Source: Holtiella tumoricola
Lineage (GTDB): Bacteria; Bacillota; Clostridia; Lachnospirales; Cellulosilyticaceae
NCBI RefSeq assembly: GCF_027857615.1
Contig: NZ_JAQIFT010000057.1
Span: 39,156 to 103,155, forward strand
Length of the DNA stretch: 64,000 bases
Direction: 5' to 3'
A model generated the notes under the pieces. The model searched no databases. It was not told the DNA's origin and was given only the letters and a program-made list of their open reading frames with translations. This document shows positions 7,275-16,233 of the stretch, in pieces (within the stretch, counting starts at the first letter, position 1; each line of letters begins with the position of its first letter). The position numbers and the translations under genes are program-made.

Positions 7275-8311
7275 TTTGTAATGAACTCCTCTGTTTCAGT
7301 ATCAAATACATAAGCTTTTCCAACTTTAGGTCTTATTTTAAGCGTGCTACCTTCTTCAATCATAAACTCTTTATCAACAAGCATTTTAAAAGTATCACCT
7401 TTATGATTTAAAGTAAGAAGTCTTTCACGACCTAAAACTTCTACTGTTTCTACAATTGTATCAAATCCTTGTACGCTAACTTCCATATCTTCTGCTCTAA
7501 AGCCTAAGTCAACTGTTTTCTTATTTGTTGGAAGTCCGTTAAATATACAATCTTCAACTTGTGCTGAACCATCTTTAACATTAAGTCTAATAAAGTTCAT
7601 AGCTGGGCTACCAATGAATGATGCAACAAATTTATTACATGGATTCATATAGATTTCTGTTGGTGTTGATACTTGTTGAATCTTACCATCTTTCATTAAG
7701 ATGATTTGATCTGAAATACTCATTGCTTCTTCTTGATCATGAGTTACGAAAATTGCTGTTACGCCTGTTTCTTGTTGAATACGACGAATTTCTTGACGTG
7801 TTTCAACACGAAGTTTTGTATCTAAATTTGAAAGTGGTTCATCAAGCAAAAGATTTTCTGGTTTTTTTGCAAGCGCACGTGCAATCGCTACACGTTGTTG
7901 CTGACCACCTGAAAGTTGACCTGGTTTACGATCTAAAAGACCATCAATCTTTACAATTTTTGCTACTTCAACTACACGTTTTTCCGCTTCTGCTTTATCC
8001 CATTTTAAGTTTTTAAGAGGGAATAAGATATTCTCTCTAATTGTCATATGTGGGTAAAGCGCATAGTTTTGGAATACAAGGCCAATACCTAATTTTTCTG
8101 GTTCAAGACCTGTTACTTCACGTTCACCAAAATAAATCTTTCCACCTGCTGGTTTATGAATACCACAAATTGTGAAAAGTGTTGTAGACTTTCCACACCC
8201 TGATGGTCCAAGTAGTGAAATCAATTTACCTTTTGGAATCTGGATAGTTAAGTCGTTAATAGCAGTAAAATCTCCGAACTTTACTACTAGATTTTCTAAT
8301 CTAATTCCCAT
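7268..8311 (-). CDS. ABC transporter ATP-binding protein (UgpC/MsmK/MalK family)
   Basis: The 347-residue ATPase shows a Walker A GPSGCGKSTT (about residues 34-43), the Q-loop at VFQNYALYPHMT, the signature LSGGQQQRVAIARALAKKP, Walker B LLLDEPLSNLD and the switch VTHDQEEAM. A C-terminal regulatory/TOBE region follows (about 240-347), so it belongs to the carbohydrate uptake CUT1 ATPases. It is the first gene of the importer operon, with a GAGGTG site and a near-consensus promoter at 8400-8428. Having the ATPase with its own dedicated permeases makes this a complete importer (ATPase, two permeases, binding protein). Confidence 0.93.
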   Translation of the reverse strand: MGIRLENLVVKFGDFTAINDLTIQIPKGKLISLLGPSGCGKSTTLFTICGIHKPAGGKIYFGEREVTGLEPEKLGIGLVFQNYALYPHMTIRENILFPLKNLKWDKAEAEKRVVEVAKIVKIDGLLDRKPGQLSGGQQQRVAIARALAKKPENLLLDEPLSNLDTKLRVETRQEIRRIQQETGVTAIFVTHDQEEAMSISDQIILMKDGKIQQVSTPTEIYMNPCNKFVASFIGSPAMNFIRLNVKDGSAQVEDCIFNGLPTNKKTVDLGFRAEDMEVSVQGFDTIVETVEVLGRERLLTLNHKGDTFKMLVDKEFMIEEGSTLKIRPKVGKAYVFDTETEEFITKC

Positions 8312-8364
8312 TTATTCGCACCTCATTTGTTGTAATGTTGTAAAATTTATATTCAATCTACATT

Positions 8365-8428
8365 TGTCGACATAATTCATCTGTTAACACACGTATTTTA
8401 TATTAATAGATGGTTTTCATAAAGTCAA
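8365..8428 (-). promoter_or_regulatory. Promoter and candidate operator of the ABC importer operon
   Basis: On the minus strand TTGACT (8423-8428) and TAATAT (8400-8405) are separated by 17 bases. Between the predicted start and the ATG is an imperfect 14-base palindrome centred on TGTCGACA (8365-8372), well placed for a repressor. Which regulator binds is unknown. Confidence 0.7.
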
Positions 8429-8622
8429 TGATTTAATGAATAATACACCAATTTATACTTCACTTTAATCTTCTTTTGACTTAGTTAAAAACTTATATGC
8501 CTTTTTTGTGACTTCCTTAATTTTAGTATTCTTACTTTTTGATATTTTCATGTTATAAAATTTAAATTTTTTATTCCAATTAAGTTTTATCTTTATATCA
8601 TTTCAAATATCATTTCAAAAAT
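8429..8622. other. AT-rich intergenic sequence, nothing recognised
   Basis: Between the importer promoter and the rnr terminator I see only AT-rich sequence with a duplicated ATCATTTCAAA; no ORF with a ribosome binding site and no stable hairpin. Confidence 0.5.
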
Positions 8623-8657
8623 AAAAACGTGCAACGCTATATATTTTGCACGTTTTT
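8623..8657 (-). terminator. Intrinsic terminator of rnr
   Basis: A 12-base perfect stem (8623-8634 with 8646-8657, AAAAACGTGCAA arm) with flanking A/T-runs lies 28 bases past the rnr stop codon. Confidence 0.85.
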
Positions 8658-8684
8658 GTATTGCTTATTCATTTGAGACTATTC

Positions 8685-10871
8685 TTATTCCTCTACATTA
8701 TTTTCTGTAAAGTCTTGTTCTTCAAAATCATCATCTGCAAATCTAAAATCAACTGTTCTTGTTAAACGATTTGTACTTAAAACTTCAACTTTTACACTAT
8801 CACCAAGACGATAAACTTTCTTAGTATGTTCACCAATCCATCTATGACCTGGTTCATCATAAATATAGTAATCATCATCCATCTCACTTACATGTACAAG
8901 TCCCTCTACTGTATTAGGAAGTTCAACATAAATACCCCAAGAAGTTGTTCCTGTAATAACACCTTCAAATACTTCTCCAATAAAGCGTTCCATATATTCA
9001 GATTTTTTAAGTTTAATGGTTTCACGTTCTGCTTCTTCTGCTCTTCTTTCACGTAATGAAGCTTGTTTAGAAACTGCATCTACATGATCAAACATTCTCT
9101 TCTCTTTTTCACCTTGCATTTTACCATGTAAGTTGTACTTAATAATACGGTGAATTTGAAGGTCAGGATAACGTCTAATTGGAGATGTAAAATGACAGTA
9201 GTACTTAGCTGCTAAACCAAAGTGACCTGTACATTCTCCACTATAACGTGCTTGCTTCATAGAGCGAAGTAATAATCTACTGATGATATTTTCTTCTGGT
9301 GTCCCATCAATCATATCCAAAACTTTTTGCATATCTTTTGGATGGGTTTTATTCTGCCCCTTCATGGTGTAGCCAAAGTTATTTAAGAATTCATTAAGTG
9401 CTTCTATTTTCTCTGGATCTGGGTCATCATGAGTACGATATACAAATGGCTTTTCTTGCCAGAAGTAGTCTTCTGCAATAGTTTCGTTACAAAGTAACAT
9501 GAACTCTTCGATAATACGTGTTGCTACGTTTCTATCATAAGGTTTAATATCTATTGGATGACCTTCTCTGTCTAGAATGACTTTAGTTTCTTCAAAGTCA
9601 AAGTCTACTGCACCACGTTTCATACGCTTATCACGAAGTATTGCCGCTAATTCTTCCATTGTTTCAAACATAGGTACAAAGTCTTTATATCTTGTAACTA
9701 GCTCTTCATCATGATCCATTAAGATTTTCTTTACTTGGGTATAGCTCATGCGCTCGTCAATCTTAATAACAGTTTCAGCAATTTCATGACTTTGAACATG
9801 ACCATTTGCATCTACTTCCATTAAGCAACTTAAGGCTAAACGGTCTACCCCTGCATTAAGAGAACAAATACCATTACTTAATTTATGTGGAAGCATTGGT
9901 ATTACACGATCTACAAGGTAAATACTTGTTCCTCTTTCTAATGCCTCTTTGTCTAATGGGGATTTTTCTTGTACATAGTGTGTAACGTCTGCAATGTGTA
10001 CACCAAGTTCAAATCTACCATTGTCTAATTTACGAATTGAGATAGCATCATCTAAGTCTTTTGCATCTTCACCGTCTATTGTAACCATCGGTACATGACG
10101 AAGGTCTTTTCGTCCTTTTTTATCTCTGTCTGTAACTTCAGCTGGGATATCTTCAATTTCTTTCATGACTTCATCTGGGAACTCTGTTGGTAGATCAAAT
10201 TGATAAATAACAGATAAAATATCTACTCCAGGATCATTCATATGTCCTAAGATCGACACTATTTTCCCTTCTGGATTACGTTTTTCTTCTGCCCAGTCAA
10301 TGATTTCTACTAATACTTTATGACCTGTTACTGCCCCTTTAGAGTACTTTCTTGGTATAAAAATATCTCTAGCATATTTGCTTTCATCTGCAATAACAAA
10401 ACCAAAGTTTTGACTTTCTTCATATCTTCCTACGATACATTGTGGCCCACGCTCAATGATCTTGATGATTTCACCCTCAACACGTTTATCACCTACTGCT
10501 GGCTTTGTAATACGGCACATAACTGTATCTTTGTGTAAGGCACCATTTACACAGCTTGCAGGAATAAAGATATCTTTTTCTTCTCCTTCAACAGTAACGA
10601 ATCCGAAGCCTTTAGCATGACCCGTAAAAACACCTGTCATTAAATTTAATGTTTTTGGAACGACAAACTTACCACGTTTATTACGAATTAACTTACCTTC
10701 CTTGATAAGTTCATCTAAGATTCTTTCTAGTATTGCTCTATCCTCTTGTGATACATGAAAGAACATCATGAATTCTTTGATCTTAAGGGGTTGATATTGT
10801 GGTAACCCTATAAATTCTATTATTTTTTGTTTACGCGTTTCATAAACCGTATCATAATCTTTCTTTGCCAT
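8685..10871 (-). CDS. rnr: Ribonuclease R
   Basis: RNase R is a processive 3'-5' exoribonuclease that degrades structured RNA. The 728-residue product has the full domain order: an N-terminal winged helix (residues about 1-70), two cold-shock/OB domains (MTGVFTGHAKGFGFVTVEG and IVGRYEESQNFGFVIADE), the RNB catalytic domain with the metal-binding DGEDAKDLDDAISI at about 260-275, and a C-terminal S1 domain (FEGVITGTTSWGIYVELP). The acidic C-terminus lacks the long basic tail of the E. coli enzyme. It is a single-gene unit, with no smpB or ssrA beside it and secG a few genes away rather than adjacent as in many Firmicutes. The start has an AGAGGTG site. Confidence 0.95.
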   Translation of the reverse strand: MAKKDYDTVYETRKQKIIEFIGLPQYQPLKIKEFMMFFHVSQEDRAILERILDELIKEGKLIRNKRGKFVVPKTLNLMTGVFTGHAKGFGFVTVEGEEKDIFIPASCVNGALHKDTVMCRITKPAVGDKRVEGEIIKIIERGPQCIVGRYEESQNFGFVIADESKYARDIFIPRKYSKGAVTGHKVLVEIIDWAEEKRNPEGKIVSILGHMNDPGVDILSVIYQFDLPTEFPDEVMKEIEDIPAEVTDRDKKGRKDLRHVPMVTIDGEDAKDLDDAISIRKLDNGRFELGVHIADVTHYVQEKSPLDKEALERGTSIYLVDRVIPMLPHKLSNGICSLNAGVDRLALSCLMEVDANGHVQSHEIAETVIKIDERMSYTQVKKILMDHDEELVTRYKDFVPMFETMEELAAILRDKRMKRGAVDFDFEETKVILDREGHPIDIKPYDRNVATRIIEEFMLLCNETIAEDYFWQEKPFVYRTHDDPDPEKIEALNEFLNNFGYTMKGQNKTHPKDMQKVLDMIDGTPEENIISRLLLRSMKQARYSGECTGHFGLAAKYYCHFTSPIRRYPDLQIHRIIKYNLHGKMQGEKEKRMFDHVDAVSKQASLRERRAEEAERETIKLKKSEYMERFIGEVFEGVITGTTSWGIYVELPNTVEGLVHVSEMDDDYYIYDEPGHRWIGEHTKKVYRLGDSVKVEVLSTNRLTRTVDFRFADDDFEEQDFTENNVEE

Positions 10872-10989
10872 TATTTCACCTCTTCCATTTACTTTTAAAG
10901 CTTATTATATATTATTTTTAACATCTATACTAATTTTTATTACACTCCATTATACAATTTATTTTATTTATTATACCTTTTATTGTACA

Positions 10990-11018
10990 AAAAAATAAAG
11001 GGAGTGCTTTACACTCCC
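10990..11018 (-). terminator. Terminator of the cytidylate-kinase-like gene
   Basis: GGGAGTG (11000-11006) pairs with CACTCCC (11012-11018), loop CTTTA; on the minus strand it is followed by a run of Us from the A-tract at 10990-10995. Confidence 0.8.
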
Positions 11019-11043
11019 TATTTTGTGCCTTCTCTATTCAACT

Positions 11044-11673
11044 CTATTCACCAAATTTCATTTGAATATAAGTCTGAATTAATTTAACAGTATGATCAAT
11101 TCCTAATTCTCCTGTATCAATGGTTAAATCATATTGGGTCGCATCATGCCATTTAAAGCCAGTATAGTTACTATAGTAATTTGAACGCTCTTTATCTACA
11201 CGTTTCATTTCTTTTTCTATATTGTCAGCTTTAGTAAAATGATATACATCACGAATCATAGCCTTTTTAAATTCTTTATCTGCATGTAAAAATATAGATA
11301 GTTTTTGAGGATGATCTTCTAATACAACATTAGCACACCTTCCTATGAATACACATGAAGATTCTTTAGCCATTTTTTCTATTAAATTCACTTGAGTCAC
11401 ATATAAGTCATTATTGGTTAAACTGTAGAAATAACATGGCACAGCCATTCCATGATAACTTCCCATATTAATACTTGAAGTTTGCCAAATAGATGGTGCC
11501 TTTTCATCAAATCCTTTAAGATGTTCTTCCGTAACACCCATAAGTTTAGCTGCCTCTGTTAAAATTAAGCGGTCAACAAATTTCATCCCTAAAGCTTCTG
11601 CTAATTTTTCTCCTACTAGTCTACCACCACTACCAAATTCTCTATTTATTGTAATTGCAATTGGTTGTTTCAT
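11044..11673 (-). CDS. Cytidylate kinase-like family protein
   Basis: I place the start at 11673 because a GGAGGGG site precedes that ATG; the longer frame to 11709 has no good site. The 209-residue product begins KQPIAITINREFGSGGRLVG, a P-loop form shared by cytidylate kinase-like proteins (GSGGR in place of the classic GSGKST), followed by LAEALGMKFVDRLILTEAA and, at about 110, CVFIGRCANVVLED. The RD/RVDKERSNYYSNYTG segment (about residues 160-180) matches the LID and NMP region of the family. It is not the essential Cmk, which has a different NMP-binding region, and its substrate is unknown. It appears monocistronic. Confidence 0.8.
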   Translation of the reverse strand: MKQPIAITINREFGSGGRLVGEKLAEALGMKFVDRLILTEAAKLMGVTEEHLKGFDEKAPSIWQTSSINMGSYHGMAVPCYFYSLTNNDLYVTQVNLIEKMAKESSCVFIGRCANVVLEDHPQKLSIFLHADKEFKKAMIRDVYHFTKADNIEKEMKRVDKERSNYYSNYTGFKWHDATQYDLTIDTGELGIDHTVKLIQTYIQMKFGE

Positions 11674-11709
11674 ACTAAACCCCTCCACTCTATATGATTT
11701 CTCTATCAT

Positions 11710-11958
11710 CTTTTATATTGCACAAACTTTCCCCTTTAATCTATTATATACTAAATCTACAATTTTCGCATCTTTATTAACTTATATAAAAAATTTCTTC
11801 TAATTATTTTAAACTAATAAGATCTCAAATCATATTTATTTGTCTATAGTATCCTACACCCTTGTAAAATCAGTAGAAATACTCACCACATCTATTTCAA
11901 ATAAATAATAAAATATTTTTATTTCCTATAACATAAATTTGAGTAATATATTTAGCTA
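11710..11958. other. AT-rich intergenic sequence
   Basis: Upstream of the kinase-like gene. A possible -10 (TATAAT) is seen on the minus strand near 11745, without a convincing -35 partner. No ORF or structured RNA is visible. Confidence 0.4.
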
Positions 11959-11960
11959 TA

Positions 11961-11990
11961 AAAAAAGAGCCCCACAAGGGAGCCCTTTTA
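11961..11990 (-). terminator. Terminator of secG
   Basis: On the minus strand an 11-base GC-rich stem (with two G-U pairs) around a short loop is followed by seven Us, 20 bases beyond the secG stop codon. Confidence 0.75.
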
Positions 11991-12010
11991 TATACAACGT
12001 ATTGAATATA

Positions 12011-12247
12011 TTAGATGAGTGTTAAAGCAATTGCTAATACAACAAAGATACCTGCAGTAACCTTTGTCCAAGTCTCAAATTTGCCTTCTAAAGTATGCTT
12101 TTTATTCTTGTTCCAGTAACTCTCTTGGTTTGTTGCGAATGCTGAACCAAGACCTGCTGATTTACCTTCTTGAAGTAATACAACAACAATAATAGCAAGT
12201 GCAGCTAGCACATAAATACCTGTAAGAACCATTCTTAGAATATCCAT
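12011..12247 (-). CDS. secG: Protein translocase subunit SecG
   Basis: This 78-residue protein has the standard SecG layout: a first membrane helix (LTGIYVLAALAIIVVVLLQ), the conserved cytoplasmic loop with GLGSAFATNQESYW and a second membrane helix near the C-terminus (VTAGIFVVLAIALTLI). It is a non-essential part of the SecYEG channel that aids preprotein movement. It is transcribed alone from a near-consensus promoter at 12291-12319 and ends at its own terminator. In many Firmicutes secG sits directly upstream of rnr; here a kinase-like gene lies between. Confidence 0.93.
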   Translation of the reverse strand: MDILRMVLTGIYVLAALAIIVVVLLQEGKSAGLGSAFATNQESYWNKNKKHTLEGKFETWTKVTAGIFVVLAIALTLI

Positions 12248-12290
12248 GGTTTTGCCTCCTTCTTACCTTCATACGTTTTACGCTACTCCT

Positions 12291-12319
12291 ATCATAGCAT
12301 AGGCTTGTTTAAATTGCAA
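12291..12319 (-). promoter_or_regulatory. secG promoter
   Basis: Minus strand TTGCAA (12314-12319), 17-base spacer, TATGAT (12291-12296). The start codon follows about 44 bases later with a GGAGG site. Confidence 0.75.
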
Positions 12320-12341
12320 TAAATGATATATCACGCTTTTC

Positions 12342-14036
12342 TTACAATTTACTGTCATCAATTGCCATTAAATAGCTTTCAATGTCCCCAATAACACTCT
12401 TTACACAGCCATCAGCAAATGGTGAAATTAAGCCACCTAATTCCACAATTTGTAAGAATGACATTGTTCCTCCAACCTTACAAATTTTAAGATAATCCTC
12501 CCAACCTTTTGTGCGGTCTTCATTCATCTTCTTCCAGAATTGGAGCGCACAAATTTGAGCAAGCGTATAGTCAATATAGTAAAATGGTGATGCAAAAATA
12601 TGCCCTTGTTTAAACCACCAAGTACCGCGGTCTAAAATATCACATCCTGTATAATCTTTATGTGGTAAATATTGCTTTTCTAATTTGCGCCATACTGCTT
12701 TACGTTCATCTGGTGTCATTTCTGGATTCTCATAAATGATATGTTGGAATTCATCTACTACTACACCATATGGTATAAATTTCACAGCACTACTTAAATG
12801 TTCATATTTGTATTTATCTACATCTTTACCAAAGAAGTTTTCCATCCATGGCCATGTGATAAATTCCATACTCATTGAGTGAATTTCACAGCTCTCATAA
12901 GTTGGGAAGAATAGCCCTGGCACATCAATCCAACGAGAGTTATATACTTGGAATGCATGCCCAGCTTCATGGGTAAGTACATCTACATCTCCTGATGTTC
13001 CATTGAAGTTAGAGAAGATAAATGGCGCTTTATAAGAAGAAATAAGTGTACAGTATCCACCTGCTTGTTTTCCTGGTTTTGTTTCTAAATCAAGAAGTTC
13101 ATTTGTTGTCATGAATTCAAAGAATTCTTTTGTTTCAGGAGAAAGCTCACTATACATTTTCTTACCATTTTCTAAAATGAAATGTGCATCTCCTTGTGGT
13201 GTTGCATTTCCTGTTTCAAATACGAAGTCTATGTCGTAATAGCTAAGCTTAGCTAGTCCTAGCCTTTTTGCTTGTTTTTCGTATAATTTATTGGCTACAG
13301 GTACAATCTCCTCTAAAACTTGCTTTCTGAAGGTTTTAACCATATCTTGATTATAGTCTGTACGGTTCATCATATGATAACCATATTCTACGTAGTTTTT
13401 AAAGCCAAGTTTTTTAGCTTTTTGGTCGCGTACTTTAACAAGCTTATCAAAAAGTGTATCAAAACGTTCTTCATTTTCTTCAAAGAATTTATAACAAGCT
13501 TCACTTGCATGTCTACGAGTCTCTCTATCTTTTGCAATCATAAATGGACGCATACCTGATAAGTTGTATGTTCCACCTTCAAATTCAATAGCTGCTGATG
13601 CAATAAGTTTATTATACTCTGTCACTAATTTATTCTCTTCCTGCATTTCTTGTAATATAGCATTAGAGAATGTTTTTTCACTATTTTCCATTATATCAAA
13701 GTATTGTTTACTGAATGCTTCTTCTAATTCTTTTCTATAAGGAGAATGTAAAAGTACTTTTTCTAGTTCTTGTAATTGTTCAATGTAGAGAGGCATATAT
13801 TCATCCCAATATTCACTCTCTCCTTCATAAAATTCATCTTTTGTATTTATAGAATGACGAATCGTTGCTAAATCACTACTTGTATACATTTCATTAATAT
13901 AGCGATGAGCATTTTTAATTTTAATAATCTGCTCTTCGCTACTTGTAGCATTTTTTACCTCTTCAATCATTACTTTTAATTGTGCTTTAAAAGCCTCGAA
14001 ATCTGGTCTTTCATATTTAAACTCTGAAAACTTCAT
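12342..14036 (-). CDS. pepF: M3 family oligoendopeptidase (PepF type)
   Basis: The 564-residue cytosolic zinc metallopeptidase cleaves short oligopeptides. The M3 signature LTHEAGHAFQVYNS (HExxH with the downstream Glu in PTYESCEIHSMSMEF) lies at about residues 355-390. The N-terminal half is helical and forms the lid over the active site (EAFSKQYFDIMENSEKTF). Length matches the shorter clostridial M3 branch (about 560-600). The start has a GAGGAG site and an independent promoter at 14076-14104. No other peptidase or peptide transporter lies next to it. Confidence 0.92.
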   Translation of the reverse strand: MKFSEFKYERPDFEAFKAQLKVMIEEVKNATSSEEQIIKIKNAHRYINEMYTSSDLATIRHSINTKDEFYEGESEYWDEYMPLYIEQLQELEKVLLHSPYRKELEEAFSKQYFDIMENSEKTFSNAILQEMQEENKLVTEYNKLIASAAIEFEGGTYNLSGMRPFMIAKDRETRRHASEACYKFFEENEERFDTLFDKLVKVRDQKAKKLGFKNYVEYGYHMMNRTDYNQDMVKTFRKQVLEEIVPVANKLYEKQAKRLGLAKLSYYDIDFVFETGNATPQGDAHFILENGKKMYSELSPETKEFFEFMTTNELLDLETKPGKQAGGYCTLISSYKAPFIFSNFNGTSGDVDVLTHEAGHAFQVYNSRWIDVPGLFFPTYESCEIHSMSMEFITWPWMENFFGKDVDKYKYEHLSSAVKFIPYGVVVDEFQHIIYENPEMTPDERKAVWRKLEKQYLPHKDYTGCDILDRGTWWFKQGHIFASPFYYIDYTLAQICALQFWKKMNEDRTKGWEDYLKICKVGGTMSFLQIVELGGLISPFADGCVKSVIGDIESYLMAIDDSKL

Positions 14037-14075
14037 GATTGCACTCCTCTTTTGTGTTTAATTGTTTATAATTTT

Positions 14076-14104
14076 ATTATAGTTGAATTTATAACCCACC
14101 ACAA
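14076..14104 (-). promoter_or_regulatory. pepF promoter
   Basis: Minus strand TTGTGG (14099-14104), 17-base spacer, TATAAT (14076-14081). Confidence 0.55.
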
Positions 14105-14108
14105 CCAT

Positions 14109-14148
14109 CAAAAAAAATAAGCCTAAAAGTATTGTTACTTTTAGGCTT
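14109..14148 (-). terminator. Terminator of eno
   Basis: A 13-base perfect stem (14119-14131 with 14136-14148) with loop TTGT, followed on the minus strand by a run of eight Us. Confidence 0.88.
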
Positions 14149-14216
14149 ACTTACTATTCGTCGCATTTTAAATCATAAACTTATAAAACTAAGTCTTCGT
14201 CTTAAGAGTGTCAGTG

Positions 14217-15542
14217 TTATCTAGTGAGATTAAAGAAAGAACGAAGACCTCTATATTCTGCTACTTCATCTAGTTCTTCTTCAATACGAAGAAGTTGATT
14301 GTATTTTGCAGTACGGTCAGAACGTGCTGGCGCACCAGTCTTAATTTGACCTGCATTTACAGCTACTACGATATCTGCAATTGTAGAATCCTCTGATTCT
14401 CCAGAACGATGTGATACAACTGCTGTATAGCCTGCACGGTTTGCCATTTCAATAGCATTAAAGGTTTCGGTAAGTGTACCGATTTGATTAACTTTAATAA
14501 GAATAGAGTTGCCCACTTTCTTTTGAATACCTTTTTCAAGGATTTTAGTGTTGGTTACGAATAAGTCGTCCCCTACAAGCTGTATACGGTTTCCTAGACG
14601 TTCACTAAGAAGTGCCCAGCCATCCCAGTCTTTTTCACCTAACCCATCTTCAATAGAGATAATAGGGAATTGGTTTACAAGGTTTTCATAGTAATCTACC
14701 ATTTCTTCAGATGTACGAACAATTTCTGTTCCTTTCATCTTGCTTTCGCCTTTGAAATAGTATTTACCGTCTGCATCATTATAAAGTTCAGATGCAGCAC
14801 CATCCATAGCAATACGTACTTCTTCACCTGGTTTATAACCAGCTTCTGAAATTGCTTCTACAATAAGAGTGAGGACTTCTTCTGAAGTTGCAAGGTCAGG
14901 TGCGAAACCACCTTCATCACCTACACCTGTAGCTAAACCTTTATCATTAAGTACTTTTTTAAGTGTGTGATATATCTCAGCACACATACGAAGTGCTTCT
15001 TTAAAGGAAGTTGCCCCTACAGGCATAATCATAAATTCTTGAAGGTCAACTGTATTGTCTGCGTGTTCGCCACCATTTAAGATGTTCATCATAGGTACAG
15101 GTAACACTTTTGCATTAACCCCACCTAGGTATTGATAAAGAGGCATGCTTTGTGCTTTTGCAGCTGCTTTTGCCACTGCCATAGAAACACCTAGTATAGC
15201 ATTTGCACCTAATTTACTCTTGTTTGGTGTACCATCTAAGTCTATCATTACTTTATCTATTGCAGCTTGATCAAGGGCATTCATACCTATAACTTCTTCT
15301 GCAATGATGTCGTTAACATTCTTAACAGCTTGTTGCACACCTTTACCTAAATATCTAGATTTATCTCCATCACGAAGCTCAATGGCTTCTAGTTCTCCTG
15401 TAGAAGCTCCAGAAGGTACGATGGCGCGCCCAACGTAATCTCCTTCTACAACAACTTCTACCTCAACTGTTGGATTTGCTCTAGAATCTAGTACTTCTCT
15501 TGCAAATACATCTAAAATCTCAATGTAACCTTTCATATGCAT
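14217..15542 (-). CDS. eno: Enolase
   Basis: Enolase converts 2-phosphoglycerate to phosphoenolpyruvate. The 441-residue product shows the N-terminal ILDVFAREVLDSRANPTVEV, the loop GASTGELEAIELRDGD, Mg ligands in IAMDGAASELY, IISIEDGL and LVGDDLFVTN, and the catalytic Lys loop ILIKVNQIGTLTETF and SHRSGESEDSTIADI. Two ATGs compete: 15542 (four bases after an AAAGGAG site) and 15536 (ten bases after it); 439 or 441 residues are both plausible. It is the last of the glycolytic genes, separated from gpmI by 690 bases, and probably has its own promoter in that gap. Confidence 0.96.
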   Translation of the reverse strand: MHMKGYIEILDVFAREVLDSRANPTVEVEVVVEGDYVGRAIVPSGASTGELEAIELRDGDKSRYLGKGVQQAVKNVNDIIAEEVIGMNALDQAAIDKVMIDLDGTPNKSKLGANAILGVSMAVAKAAAKAQSMPLYQYLGGVNAKVLPVPMMNILNGGEHADNTVDLQEFMIMPVGATSFKEALRMCAEIYHTLKKVLNDKGLATGVGDEGGFAPDLATSEEVLTLIVEAISEAGYKPGEEVRIAMDGAASELYNDADGKYYFKGESKMKGTEIVRTSEEMVDYYENLVNQFPIISIEDGLGEKDWDGWALLSERLGNRIQLVGDDLFVTNTKILEKGIQKKVGNSILIKVNQIGTLTETFNAIEMANRAGYTAVVSHRSGESEDSTIADIVVAVNAGQIKTGAPARSDRTAKYNQLLRIEEELDEVAEYRGLRSFFNLTR

Positions 15543-16177
15543 ATGACTCCTTTCGGCCTACATGAATTCTCGAGAATTATTGTTTCCTCTTTTCATGTAA
15601 ATCATACGAAATCTTTTCTTGCATTATGCAAAATTACATTTTTTCTTCTCACTATTAAACTTTATCCGCCCATAAAGTTTAATCTTATTTACCTTTTAAT
15701 ATGGATTACTATGAACCTTATTCATCTAAAAGTCACTATACTTATCCAAGTAATCTTATCAAGATATTACCTCTTCGCCAATGTTTGGGGCCATACTCCC
15801 TCTCACTCTTAAAGATTAAGCATCTAGATAGACTTACATACACCTTTATGCTATTTACGCATTCTTTGTACATACTACTAGCTACATTTATGTACTACTC
15901 GTTTCAAGCAGTTCAAATTGGGTTCATATTTTGTAAATTTCGAGTCAATTCCAGACTCCTCTTTTTCATTAGAGTCTTTAATTACTTAAAGCCTCCAATA
16001 AGTTTAAGAGGTTTGTTAGTTATTTAAGATTTCACACCTTCTCTAATCAGTTTTTAATCTTTAAATTCTTTAAGAGATAAGTGCAGTTAGGTATGTGCTA
16101 GAAGATACTTTATCCGGAACACACCTATGTAACTTTTAGTAAGAATTTCATCAAATAAGAATTCTCTAAAAGTGGAA
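15543..16177. other. Long eno leader/intergenic region with hairpins
   Basis: This is the longest gene-free stretch in the window. On the minus strand (towards eno) it holds: a 14-base perfect palindrome at 15565-15578 enclosed by an 8-base outer stem, a TTGCATTATGCAA palindrome at 15619-15631, a perfect 12-base hairpin at 15654-15683 with loop GGGCGG, a candidate promoter TTGATA-16-TATAGT (15735-15762), and competing short stems around 15940-15985 (AGACTC with GAGTCT, or GAGTC with GACTC). Open frames on the plus strand here lack ribosome binding sites and look random. I assign no known riboswitch class. Confidence 0.5.
15654..15683 (-). repeat. Perfect 12-base inverted repeat in the eno leader
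   Basis: ATTAAACTTTAT (15654-15665) and its exact complement (15672-15683) flank a six-base GC loop. There is no U-run on the minus strand, so it is more likely an RNA structural element than a terminator. Confidence 0.7.
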
Positions 16178-16233
16178 TGAAGTGTGTGGAAGAAGAAGTA
16201 ATTTCTAGTACTCCTTCTTAGTCCACTCCTTCA
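16178..16233 (-). terminator. Large imperfect hairpin directly after gpmI
   Basis: Starting at the base after the gpmI stop, an imperfect stem of about 20 pairs (16178-16200 with 16209-16233) closes on an eight-base loop. Only a short U-tract follows some ten bases later, so it could be a weak terminator or an mRNA-stabilising stem separating gpmI from eno. Confidence 0.5.

Noticed and set aside
15537..16027. Two plus-strand open frames (91 and 108 residues) in the eno leader
   Set aside because: No ribosome binding sites, no recognisable domains, and residue use typical of random AT-rich frames.
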